Shown piece after piece: positions 22,358-30,308 of a stretch of 64,000 nucleotides of DNA. The position numbers were made by a program, and so were the translations under genes. The stretch covers positions 1,860,001-1,924,000 of the forward strand of contig OZ251226.1 of assembly GCA_965240325.2 (NCBI GenBank). Reading direction: 5' to 3'. This DNA comes from Rebecca billardiae RCC1528. Its lineage: Eukaryota; Haptophyta. Each line of letters opens with the position of its first letter. Within the stretch, counting starts at the first letter, position 1. The notes under the pieces are model-generated. The model did no database searches and was not told the origin of the DNA. It worked only from the letters and a program-made list of their open reading frames with translations.

Positions 22358-22608
22358 CGGATAGAGAGAGAGGGTATTACCTACTCACCAGGACAGTTTA
22401 CCCCCGGCCGCCGCGCCGTCACAAAATGGCCGGCACTCGCAGGTCATTTTCGCGCATCCGCGCACACCCTCCATCCCTCCCGCCCCTCCGAAATCACCGG
22501 TGTTTGCCACCCGAAACGAGACTGGCAAATGCCGGTGATTTTCGCGCTGAAAACCATGCTTTCACAAGCGAAAATTTAGACGCCACTTCGATACACTGCG
22601 CGCTACGA
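22358..22608 (+). repeat. Left terminal inverted repeat of the PLV
   Basis: About 251 bp, inverted at 35968-36213 with only a handful of mismatches and a 5-bp length difference near the tip. The tip reads CGGATAGAGAGAGAGGGTAT on the left and CGAGAGAGAAGGTATTACC on the right (reverse complement). It contains the hairpin at 22490-22542. Confidence 0.93.
22490..22542. repeat. Hairpin inside the left TIR
   Basis: GAAATCACCGGTGTTTGCC pairs with GGCAAATGCCGGTGATTTT across a loop of about 15 nt, a stem of about 19 bp with two mismatches. The right TIR holds the equivalent hairpin near 36,034-36,086. It could matter in replication or packaging of the linear ends; this is inference. Confidence 0.7.
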
Positions 22609-22718
22609 TCCCGCCAAGACAAACCGAGGGCGGCCGCCGAAGCTCAGTTCCAAGGCCGAAGCTTGCGAGCCGGCCAAGAACTACCAGTGATCCAAGGCCG
22701 AAGCTTTCCGGATCTCGC

Positions 22719-23034
22719 TTTTCACCAGGACAGACCAGCGCCCCGCCAGTAAAAACTCGCGAGGCGACCATGATTTTACCGGTGAAGCTTCGGGTCTCAA
22801 CTTTAGAGGCCACTTCGAGCACTCCGCCAGGCAATTTTCACCAGGACAGACCAGCGCCCCGCCAGTAAAAACTCGCGAGGCGACCATGATTTTACCGGTG
22901 AAGCTTCGGGTCTCAACTTTAGAGGCCACTTCGAGCACTCCGCCAGGGTTTTACCACCAGGACAGACCAGCGCCCCCACCAGTAAAAAAAGGCGACCATA
23001 CGGGCGAAGCTTCGGGGGTCTCAACTTTAGAGAG
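22719..23034 (+). repeat. Subterminal 116-bp tandem repeats, three copies
   Basis: Units begin at about 22723, 22839 and 22955, exactly 116 bp apart. The first two are nearly identical; the third has diverged and is shortened. Each unit starts with CACCAGGACAG, the same 11 bp found near the tip of the TIR (around 22,387). The region has no gene. It lies between the left TIR and the polymerase. Confidence 0.85.
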
Positions 23035-23237
23035 GCCGACCATCCCCAAAACATATTTCGATCCGCACTTAAGACTTGGGCCGAGCTCGCGCGACGATGT
23101 CGGCATCCCGGGCGGCCGCCGCCGACCCTCAGCCGCCGACCCGCCATCCGTGGAAAAAACTTAGGACTTGGGGGCCGAGCCAGCGGCGGACCAAAGTGCG
23201 TTAGTTTGCGACGAAAATTTTCTGTGCCAGAGTAAGA
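23035..23237 (+). promoter_or_regulatory. Leader and presumed promoter of the PLV polymerase
   Basis: This short non-coding stretch between the tandem repeats and the polymerase ATG at 23238 is the only place left for its promoter. No canonical TATA box sits next to the start; an AT-rich patch (GACGAAAATTTTCTGTG) lies about 30 bp upstream. Confidence 0.35.
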
Positions 23238-26200
23238 ATGGTCATCCTCGACCTTGACCGCCGCAACCAACTCGAGCAGGTACTCCTCGACCCCGAGCTG
23301 CCCATGAGGCGGCATGGAGCCGCGCGCCACGAGCTCGACCGAGACCGTCTCGAGAGGCTCTTTGCCGAGTTCAACCTGACGCCAAACGTCGATGGCAAGA
23401 CCTTCGTGCTGCAGGGCAAGCGAAAGCGCATGCCCAGAACGCGCAAGAGCTGGGACCAGCTACGCCGCACGCTCGAGAGGCTTGAGAAGCACCAGCCTAT
23501 GGAGACCGAGCTGAAGGCGATGGGCATCGACCTACAAGGCGGGCAGTTCACGCTCCAAGGGCGCAAGAGACGCCTCCCTCGCACGTCCGAGGGCATGAGG
23601 AAGCTGCGCAAGCAGATTGGATTCACCGCCAAGATGCTGAATGATGGCATGACCAGGGTGGCTGTGCATGGGCCGGAGATCACCAAGGAGACGACCTTCA
23701 CCATGCCAATCTCGATGCAGGTGGAGGCGACGGCGCCTCTGCTCATGCGAGAGCAAGCGCTCTACCAGATGCCGTCGCATCTGACAAGCGCAATCCACGA
23801 CTTTGTCGCTGAGACGATCGAGAAGGAGCTGATGCGCGGAGCATCGAGTCGGCTCAAGGTGAGGGTCATCATCGAGACGCTGCATGTGAAGAGCACCAAG
23901 GGTGTCTTTGCGGTCGAGATGCCGAGCCTGCCCGAGGACGCCTACCGCCGCATGATCGAACGAGGGCACCCCACCATCTCGAAGTCAAGTCGCTCCATTG
24001 CCGGCAAAGCAGTTTGGCAGCAGGAGCCGCAGCCGCTCATCGATCTCGTCAACGAGATGATCACAGACGCCTTCGAGCAGCGGCAGTCAATCTACGCGGA
24101 CAAGCCAATCGCCCTCAGCCGGATGTGGATAACCAGCGGCATGGTGACGCCTCGCGGAGCGACATCCGGGAGCAGCTACGTGAAGCTCGAAGGGCGGTGG
24201 GCGAACGCCAAGATGGGCATCGTCAACCCCAAGAACCAAGACCTCAAGTGCTTCATGGCCGCGCTGCAGGCGGCAAAGGCTGTGGAGAGCGGCGTTGCCC
24301 ACCCCGAGCGGCCGAGCGTCCACCGGAAGTTCCTCGTGACCGAGCCCGAGGGTGCTGTCTACCCTGTGGACATCGGTGAGATCCGCGCATGGGAGGTCGC
24401 CAACAACCTGGCCATCACAGCCTATCGCCTTCCCGAGGACGGTGGGCAGGCGCAGGTGATGCGACTGCCGACGCCGCAGGATTTCCACAACCTGCCTCGG
24501 GTGACCCTCGGGCTCTACAAGGAGCACTGGGTCTTCTGCCGCTCCGCCGATGCCATTTGCGCAAATACCACCTATATCTACTGCGAGCTGTGTCTCAAAA
24601 AGTTCCCGTTCAACGCTCGCGCCAAGCGAGATGAGCATCAGGAGACGTGCCATGACTCGTGGACGGTTAACTACGATGCTCAGACTGAGGAGCAGAAATT
24701 AGCCAGCTACATGACGCCTCGCGAGGCTGCGGCCGGCAAAGATTACCAGACCTCTATCGAGTACACGGGAGGCATCGAGCAGATCGTCAAGCCGCTGGTG
24801 ATCCACGCCGATTTCGAGACCGTGACCATCGACGGTGAGATGAGGCCATATGCCGTCGGCCTCATTGAGACCTGGAGCGACGGAGCCATCAAGTACGTGA
24901 CCTTCACCGGGCCTGAGTGCCATATTGATCTGGTGGTCTACCTGCTGGAGACATACCCGAGCTACCTGGATACTGCAAGCAGGCACTCTGCGCTTAAGAA
25001 ACGCTCCTTCACACATGAGACCCAGCAGGCTTTCGATAGTGCCACCTGCTGCTACCTCTGCGACGGCGAATTCGGCGAGACCAAAAATTTCGACCATGAC
25101 CACTACACTGGCGCATATCGCGGTGCTGCTTGCACAAAGTGCAACCTGCATGCATCCACGACGAATCTCATGGCGAGCGTACCAGTATTCTTTCACAACC
25201 TCACCGGCTTTGACGCCAATTTCCTGATCCAGGCCCTCGGCTCCGAGCGGGTGCAAGGGCTGATGAACGAGATGGCCAGGATAAAGCAGAACCGCAAAAC
25301 GGAGATCCTCAAGAAAAGGATCGAGGCGCAGGAGGCGCTTCTCGTCTCGTGCGCAGTAAGAGGAGACAACTATGACACTGCGCAAATCACCAGCCTCGAG
25401 CGCGAGCTCGCGAGCACGCGCCCCACCAAAGCGCTCAAAACCGACATCATTCTCCAGAACACGCAGCGACTCAAGCAGCTGACTATCGGCGGCTTTTGCT
25501 TCAAAGACACGATGGCTTTCATGAAAGAATCGCTGGAGACGCTCCTAGACAACCTGGACCCCGCGGACATGCGGAACTTGCGCTCGTTTGCCAGCGATTG
25601 GGCGCGAGCCCGAGGACTCGACCCAGAAGTCGTATTCGAGGCCGCGCGGCGCAAGGGCATTTTCCCCTACGAGATTCCGTGGCACCTCGAGCTGGATACG
25701 CCCATTGACACGCTCATCGAAAAATACCCCGACCTCTTCTTGTCCAAGCTTAAATCGAGCTTCGGTATCGCAGGCCAGGACCAACACTTTGAGGCGGGCG
25801 AGGATGAGGCGATCGTCAAGCTCGTGCAACTCAAGTCGGCGGTCGGGCTGGAGACGATGAGAGACCTCCTCGACTGGTACCTCGCTATCGACGTTCACGG
25901 GCAGGCAGACGTCTTCACCAACTTCCAGCACCTCTTTCACACCAACTTTGGCCTGGACCCGAGCTGGTTTCTCTCGGCGCCGCAATCCTTCTTCAAGACG
26001 ATGCTCAAGACCACGGGGCAAAAGATCGAGCTCTGGCAAGACTCGAAAGACGTGGACTTTGCTTCCAAGTGCATTCGAGGCGGCTACACAGATGTGCGCC
26101 ACAAGCTGCAGACGGCAGGAGGAGGCGTGCATATCGGCTACTTTGACGCCAACAACTTGTACGGCTGGGCGATGAAGCTCAAGATGCCAGTAGGCGCGCC

Positions 26201-27512
26201 CTGGGATGTTGAGCCCGAGGACTTTGACCTGCACGACCCCCGGTATGGGCGGCTACCGAGTGACCCCGGCGACCTCGATTTCCAAGGAGACATCGGAGCG
26301 TATGTGGAGATCGATGGCTACTATCCGGAGCACACGCACCAGCGCCTCAACGATTTTGTCCCGCTGCCCGAACACAGGGACGGCAAGCTCATCGCGCACC
26401 TCGACCCACGCGTCAACTATGTGTGCAGTGTGCTGAATCTGCAGAAGGCAGTCGAGCTCGGCTTTGTCGTGACAAAGGTCCATCGCGTGCTAGAGATGCA
26501 TCTAGCACCGTGGATGCGCGGCTATGTCGACCAGATGGCTGCGCTGCGCGCCCAGGCGAGAAACGACTTTGAGAAGAATTTCTTCAAACTAGGCCCGAAC
26601 TCGTGCTTTGGAAAAACCATGGAGCGCACGCTGCACCACCAGGATGCCGGCATCGTCTCTGGGAGTGTGATGGAGAAGCGCTTCCTCGACCCGCGCAGCC
26701 GGTACTCGAGGCATATCGGCGGCTCGCTCTTTCTCGTCTCTGGTGACAAGAAGCGATACCTCAAGACTACTCCTGTTCAATTGGGCGCGCTCATCCTTGA
26801 GAGCTCGAAGCTGCTCATGCAGACCTTTTGGTACGATGGCCTCAAGCCGGCGCTTCCAAACATCCAGCTCTGCATGACCGATACCGATTCCTTCATCTTC
26901 TCGGTGAACGACAAGAATTACAAGCACAAGATGAAAGAGCTCGCGCCGCGCTGGCTTGATATGCATGGCTACCACAAGCGCAACCCGATGCATGATGCCT
27001 CGAACCAGAAAGTGGTCGGCTACTTCAAGGACGAGTTCGCCAACGACCGCATTTGCGAGGTGGTGTGCAACGCGCCGAAATGTTACTCGGTCAGATCGAC
27101 AAAGAAACAGCTACGCAAGAACAAGGGCGTGCCATACAAAGTGGTGACGAAAGCACTGCAACATGGTCACTATCGCGATATCGTCCTCCGCGAGAAGGAG
27201 ACACACGTAGAATACTACCAGATTGCGCCGCGCTCGAATGTGGTGAGGATGGAACGCCGTGAGAAGGTGGCGCTCCGAAACTCGTACAACAAGGGTGTCG
27301 TGGCTGCGGACGGGCTGGAGATCCTATCGCTGGGCCACTACAAGCTCGATCCAAGGAGACACTTTGAGCGAATTATTCGGACACATGATTGGGACACGCT
27401 CACAGCAAGGAAGGCAGCGCAAATCATGGTCGACGAGTCTGGCTACGACGTGAGCCTCAAGTGGGCCAACCGAATAATGAACGAGTTCGTCACAGCTTGC
27501 TTGACGGGCTGA
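23238..27512 (+). CDS. polB: PLV protein-primed family B DNA polymerase
   Basis: 1,424 aa. It replicates the linear viral genome from a protein primer. Visible motifs: Exo I 'HADFETVTIDG' at about residue 525, Exo II 'FFHNLTGFDANF' at about 652, polymerase motif A 'YFDANNLYGWAMKLKMP' at about 968, motif B 'KLGPNSCFGKTMER' near 1117, motif C 'MTDTDSFIF' near 1213. Between Exo I and Exo II, at about 604-636, sits a treble-clef/HNH segment of the endonuclease VII type: C-x2-C, 'FDHDHYTGAYRG', then C-x2-C-N. Upstream come 'VNPKNQDLKCFMAAL', typical of transposon-type PolB, and a zinc-finger-like 'YCELCLKKF' near 447. The N-terminus repeats 'F-x-LQG-[KR]-x-R-[LM]-PRT' twice. No separate terminal-protein gene is evident; the long N-terminal region might supply it. 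Confidence 0.95.
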   Translation: MVILDLDRRNQLEQVLLDPELPMRRHGAARHELDRDRLERLFAEFNLTPNVDGKTFVLQGKRKRMPRTRKSWDQLRRTLERLEKHQPMETELKAMGIDLQGGQFTLQGRKRRLPRTSEGMRKLRKQIGFTAKMLNDGMTRVAVHGPEITKETTFTMPISMQVEATAPLLMREQALYQMPSHLTSAIHDFVAETIEKELMRGASSRLKVRVIIETLHVKSTKGVFAVEMPSLPEDAYRRMIERGHPTISKSSRSIAGKAVWQQEPQPLIDLVNEMITDAFEQRQSIYADKPIALSRMWITSGMVTPRGATSGSSYVKLEGRWANAKMGIVNPKNQDLKCFMAALQAAKAVESGVAHPERPSVHRKFLVTEPEGAVYPVDIGEIRAWEVANNLAITAYRLPEDGGQAQVMRLPTPQDFHNLPRVTLGLYKEHWVFCRSADAICANTTYIYCELCLKKFPFNARAKRDEHQETCHDSWTVNYDAQTEEQKLASYMTPREAAAGKDYQTSIEYTGGIEQIVKPLVIHADFETVTIDGEMRPYAVGLIETWSDGAIKYVTFTGPECHIDLVVYLLETYPSYLDTASRHSALKKRSFTHETQQAFDSATCCYLCDGEFGETKNFDHDHYTGAYRGAACTKCNLHASTTNLMASVPVFFHNLTGFDANFLIQALGSERVQGLMNEMARIKQNRKTEILKKRIEAQEALLVSCAVRGDNYDTAQITSLERELASTRPTKALKTDIILQNTQRLKQLTIGGFCFKDTMAFMKESLETLLDNLDPADMRNLRSFASDWARARGLDPEVVFEAARRKGIFPYEIPWHLELDTPIDTLIEKYPDLFLSKLKSSFGIAGQDQHFEAGEDEAIVKLVQLKSAVGLETMRDLLDWYLAIDVHGQADVFTNFQHLFHTNFGLDPSWFLSAPQSFFKTMLKTTGQKIELWQDSKDVDFASKCIRGGYTDVRHKLQTAGGGVHIGYFDANNLYGWAMKLKMPVGAPWDVEPEDFDLHDPRYGRLPSDPGDLDFQGDIGAYVEIDGYYPEHTHQRLNDFVPLPEHRDGKLIAHLDPRVNYVCSVLNLQKAVELGFVVTKVHRVLEMHLAPWMRGYVDQMAALRAQARNDFEKNFFKLGPNSCFGKTMERTLHHQDAGIVSGSVMEKRFLDPRSRYSRHIGGSLFLVSGDKKRYLKTTPVQLGALILESSKLLMQTFWYDGLKPALPNIQLCMTDTDSFIFSVNDKNYKHKMKELAPRWLDMHGYHKRNPMHDASNQKVVGYFKDEFANDRICEVVCNAPKCYSVRSTKKQLRKNKGVPYKVVTKALQHGHYRDIVLREKETHVEYYQIAPRSNVVRMERREKVALRNSYNKGVVAADGLEILSLGHYKLDPRRHFERIIRTHDWDTLTARKAAQIMVDESGYDVSLKWANRIMNEFVTACLTG

Positions 27513-28410
27513 ACGATGACGACGGCGACGAGAACCGAGGTGTGGGATCGTACGGGATGACCTTGAGGAATGCCTTCGCCGCGTTTTCAGATACATTAAA
27601 ATCTCTGGCCAGCATCTTGCTCAGAGCTGTGCGCGATTCTTTCGGGTTGGCCTGCATCATGAGTATGATGGCATCGATGTTGTCGTCAAGGTGGTCTCTC
27701 GCTTCATTTCCGAAGAGCGGTTTTGAGGCCTGGGTGCCAGCCGTCTGCTGGGATGGCTGCTCCTGTGTGCCCATGGAACGCCTCTTTGGACCGCCAGCCT
27801 GCGTGCCAATCGCCGGGCGCTCTGGCACCCCCTGAGTGCCAGTTGAACGTCTCTTTGGACCGCCAGCCTGCGTGCCAATCGCCGGGCGTTCAGCCGGAGG
27901 AGGCATCTCCTGAGTACCCATGGAGCGTCTCTTGGTGCTCGCCTGAGTACCTGTAGAGTGCTGCTCTGGCCGCAGGTTCCGAACGACTCTGTCCGTCTCA
28001 ACACCAATCGATCGCCGCTCTGGCACGGCGCTTGTGGAGACAGGCAGAGGCTGCTTGTTTACTATGAGTCTGCTCATGGCCTGACCAGACGCATCGCGTG
28101 TAGGCAGGCGAATCTGCCGAGCACGAAATTCGTTGACACCATCGCTAAAGGGGAGCAAGGAATCGATGGAAGGCACTCGCCTGCCCACTGCAGCCGTCTG
28201 GTTTGTGGGCGGCGGTCTCGTGGGCTTGATCAGCGGCTTCATCACAATCGGCTCGGCCGAATACGTCAATCGTCTCGAAGACGGCGTAGGCACGGATCCG
28301 CTCCAGTATTCTTTCCCTCGGCTGTGAAAGGAGCCTCCATACGGTTTGCCCTCGAGCCGAAAATGCGTGGTCTTGGTCGGCAGGAATCGCTCGCGATGTA
28401 TGGCCTGCAT
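27490..28410 (-). CDS. PLV GTQ-repeat protein, unknown role
   Basis: 306 aa, converging on and overlapping the polymerase 3' end by 23 bp. The central part (about residues 135-235) is a low-complexity repeat built from '[SA]xGTQ' units, including two near-identical 23-residue copies (ERPAIGTQAGGPKRRS). At the DNA level this is a 69-bp tandem duplication at about 27,780-27,890. A C-terminal helical segment 'DDNIDAIILMMQANPKESRT' and 'LARDFNVSENAAKAFLKVIP' could form a small helical domain. It sits next to the ATPase gene on the same strand, 1 bp from that gene's end, so the two are probably co-expressed. A structural, disordered virion or scaffold protein is plausible, but no family is recognised. 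Confidence 0.72.
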   Translation of the reverse strand: MQAIHRERFLPTKTTHFRLEGKPYGGSFHSRGKEYWSGSVPTPSSRRLTYSAEPIVMKPLIKPTRPPPTNQTAAVGRRVPSIDSLLPFSDGVNEFRARQIRLPTRDASGQAMSRLIVNKQPLPVSTSAVPERRSIGVETDRVVRNLRPEQHSTGTQASTKRRSMGTQEMPPPAERPAIGTQAGGPKRRSTGTQGVPERPAIGTQAGGPKRRSMGTQEQPSQQTAGTQASKPLFGNEARDHLDDNIDAIILMMQANPKESRTALSKMLARDFNVSENAAKAFLKVIPYDPTPRFSSPSSSFSPSSKL

Positions 28411-29106
28411 CTATAATAGTAATGATAATTTATTCCACTCTCTGTGGAGCGTACCATGGTCTGCATTAAGAAATAAAAAAGTGTGCGGATCGCCATCGCC
28501 AAAAATGTACTGATACACTGTAGCAAAGTCTGAGCGAGGCATCATGATCAATTCAGAGCGCAGAGCCTCTAGCTCCTTGGTATTGTTGGGCTTGAACACG
28601 GTCACATGCGAGAATAATTTTCGTATAGTCAGTGGCACCGATATGTAACCCTGTGATATAACAATGATACTGAGTTTGTAGTGTCGCCTGTTCTGAACGA
28701 TACGCGAATACAGGCGTTGTAAATTTGGGTCTTTTAGTGACGCAGCAAAATCATCTATAATAAGGAGCGTCGGCAAAGGCATATTCGACTCGGCAATGCT
28801 GAGCACATTCTGAAGTGTCTCTGCCGTCAGCTCGTGGTACACATATTGGAGCGTGGCTAGCGGGGAATTTTGGAAGCTGTCCACCGAGGTGCGAGGAGCC
28901 ACGAAGATTACGTTGGCAAAGACTCGTTTATAGGGCCCAGTGATCAAGCCCACTACCTGGCTGGATTTGCCGCTACGGGGTGGGCCAAAGACGCCCCAAT
29001 GAAAGCTCGTGTTTGGGAGAGGCTCTGGCAGGCCTGGCTTTAGAGGCTTGTCCGCACTGATTCTAGGCAGCGGGAGCTCTATGTGATGCGCGATCTCGTT
29101 GATCAT
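28411..29106 (-). CDS. PLV genome-packaging ATPase (FtsK/HerA, A32-like)
   Basis: 231 aa. Walker A 'GVFGPPRSGKSS' at residues 38-49 and Walker B 'LLIIDDFAAS' near 114-123, followed by 'LSIIVISQGY', the sensor-like strand with Gln. This is the pattern of A32/HerA ATPases that pump DNA into capsids of PLVs, virophages and large DNA viruses. Its ATG overlaps the stop codon of the upstream coiled-coil gene as ATGA (29103-29106), a coupled arrangement. The length is normal for PLV ATPases. Confidence 0.92.
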   Translation of the reverse strand: MINEIAHHIELPLPRISADKPLKPGLPEPLPNTSFHWGVFGPPRSGKSSQVVGLITGPYKRVFANVIFVAPRTSVDSFQNSPLATLQYVYHELTAETLQNVLSIAESNMPLPTLLIIDDFAASLKDPNLQRLYSRIVQNRRHYKLSIIVISQGYISVPLTIRKLFSHVTVFKPNNTKELEALRSELIMMPRSDFATVYQYIFGDGDPHTFLFLNADHGTLHREWNKLSLLL

Positions 29107-29432
29107 ATAAACCGCATGATTCTTTTTTGGGATGTCTTGACAGGGGTCACCTCCGGGGTCACCGCCTCTGGGGTCACCTCTTCCTCGCCTGCCAGCTCGA
29201 TCGATTCGACCGGCTGCCTGACAATGCTCGGCGGCGTCTTGCTTGGTGGGCGCCTGGGTGTGGGTGCTTTTGGCCCGACCTCGCCGCCGATTTCTTCGAG
29301 CTTGGCTTTCGCATCCTCTGCCAGCTTGGTGTATGTGGCCGCATGTGTCTCATATGTCACAACCTGGCGTTTCAGGCGCATGCGCTCCGTCGCCAGCTGC
29401 TGCGCCTCGCTGCGTGTCTTTTTATTCTCCAT
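29103..29432 (-). CDS. PLV small coiled-coil protein
   Basis: 109 aa. The first 50 residues are charged and heptad-like ('RSEAQQLATERMRLKRQVV', 'AATYTKLAEDAKAKLEEI'), a probable coiled coil. The rest is Pro/Thr/Glu-rich with a 'EEVTPEAVTPEVTPVKT' repeat. It ends in a 4-nt overlap with the ATPase start and diverges from the penton gene. No family is recognised. A small virion or assembly partner of the ATPase is possible. Confidence 0.65.
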   Translation of the reverse strand: MENKKTRSEAQQLATERMRLKRQVVTYETHAATYTKLAEDAKAKLEEIGGEVGPKAPTPRRPPSKTPPSIVRQPVESIELAGEEEVTPEAVTPEVTPVKTSQKRIMRFI

Positions 29433-29545
29433 CTTCTATATGCAAGCAGAGAATATTTTGGATTTCAGCCGAGAGGATGCATTGGCATGGTACATCTCCA
29501 AGAAGCTCGGCACGAGCGATGATGAAATAATATCGGCACTAATTC

Positions 29546-30283
29546 ATGCTGCACCTGCACACGACAAGTCAGGGCGATGTGTTCCCACTGGGCCGAGCCA
29601 AGACGAGCTGCGTGAATTTCACACTGAGCCACCCAATCATGGCGGCAAGCGATGAGGTCATATTTGTATCTGTCGATAGCCTGTGTGTGCCTAATACGCG
29701 CTATGCCGTAGACAGCTCGAATAATAGCGTGGGTGCCGCCTCCGACTGGGGCGACACAACGCTCACGCTCACCCCGAAGAATTATACCGCTAGCACGCTA
29801 GTCACGGAGATCAACTCGGCATTGTCTAGCATCAACGTGACTGCTGCTTTCGACTCGGCCACTGGCAAGCTTACATTCTCGACGTCACATGGTTTCGACA
29901 CCACCATCAAGGGCACGAGCAGCGCTTCGCGCGTGCTCGGCCTCTGTCGCACAGACTTGGTAATACCTGCTGGCGGCAGTATAGAGGCACCCGGCGTGGT
30001 GGACCTGCTCAGCCGAGGCTTTGCGCTAACCTGCGAAGGGTTGGATGTCAAGAGCAGAGACTCGTCCAACTCGGGCTCATCAAGCAATATTTTGTGCGTG
30101 GTGCATATCGACAAGCCTTTCGGCCAGACTGTACTGTACACTGATGCGAACAATGACATTTTGCAGTGCAACCGCCGGAGTATACAAAATATCGAGCTCC
30201 AGCTGATCGATCTCGAGACCATGCAGCCGGTGGAGCTGAATGGAGCCGAGTGGTCTGTCAACCTGAAATTCCAAATTTCTTAA
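29546..30283 (+). CDS. PLV penton (minor capsid) protein
   Basis: 245 aa. The N-terminus has the layout of PLV/virophage pentons: 'TSCVNFTLSHPIMAASDEVI' then 'VDSLCVPNTRY'. The middle follows the pattern seen in single jelly-roll minor capsid proteins, 'KNYTASTLVTEINSAL' then 'AAFDSATGKLTFST' and 'SASRVLGL', and the C-terminal half ends 'IQNIELQLIDLETMQPVELN'. Pentons plug the twelve vertices. It lies directly upstream of the major capsid gene on the same strand, 25 bp away, as is usual in this virus group. The start at 29546 keeps the conserved first strand; an internal Met near 29639 would remove it. Confidence 0.82.
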   Translation: MLHLHTTSQGDVFPLGRAKTSCVNFTLSHPIMAASDEVIFVSVDSLCVPNTRYAVDSSNNSVGAASDWGDTTLTLTPKNYTASTLVTEINSALSSINVTAAFDSATGKLTFSTSHGFDTTIKGTSSASRVLGLCRTDLVIPAGGSIEAPGVVDLLSRGFALTCEGLDVKSRDSSNSGSSSNILCVVHIDKPFGQTVLYTDANNDILQCNRRSIQNIELQLIDLETMQPVELNGAEWSVNLKFQIS

Positions 30284-30308
30284 GAAATATTTCCTGGCCA
30301 TAGTACTT

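Noticed and set aside
29083-29655. 190-codon plus-strand frame in the PLV
   Set aside because: Covers the coiled-coil gene on the other strand and overlaps the penton start. The minus-strand gene is better supported by its ATGA overlap with the ATPase.
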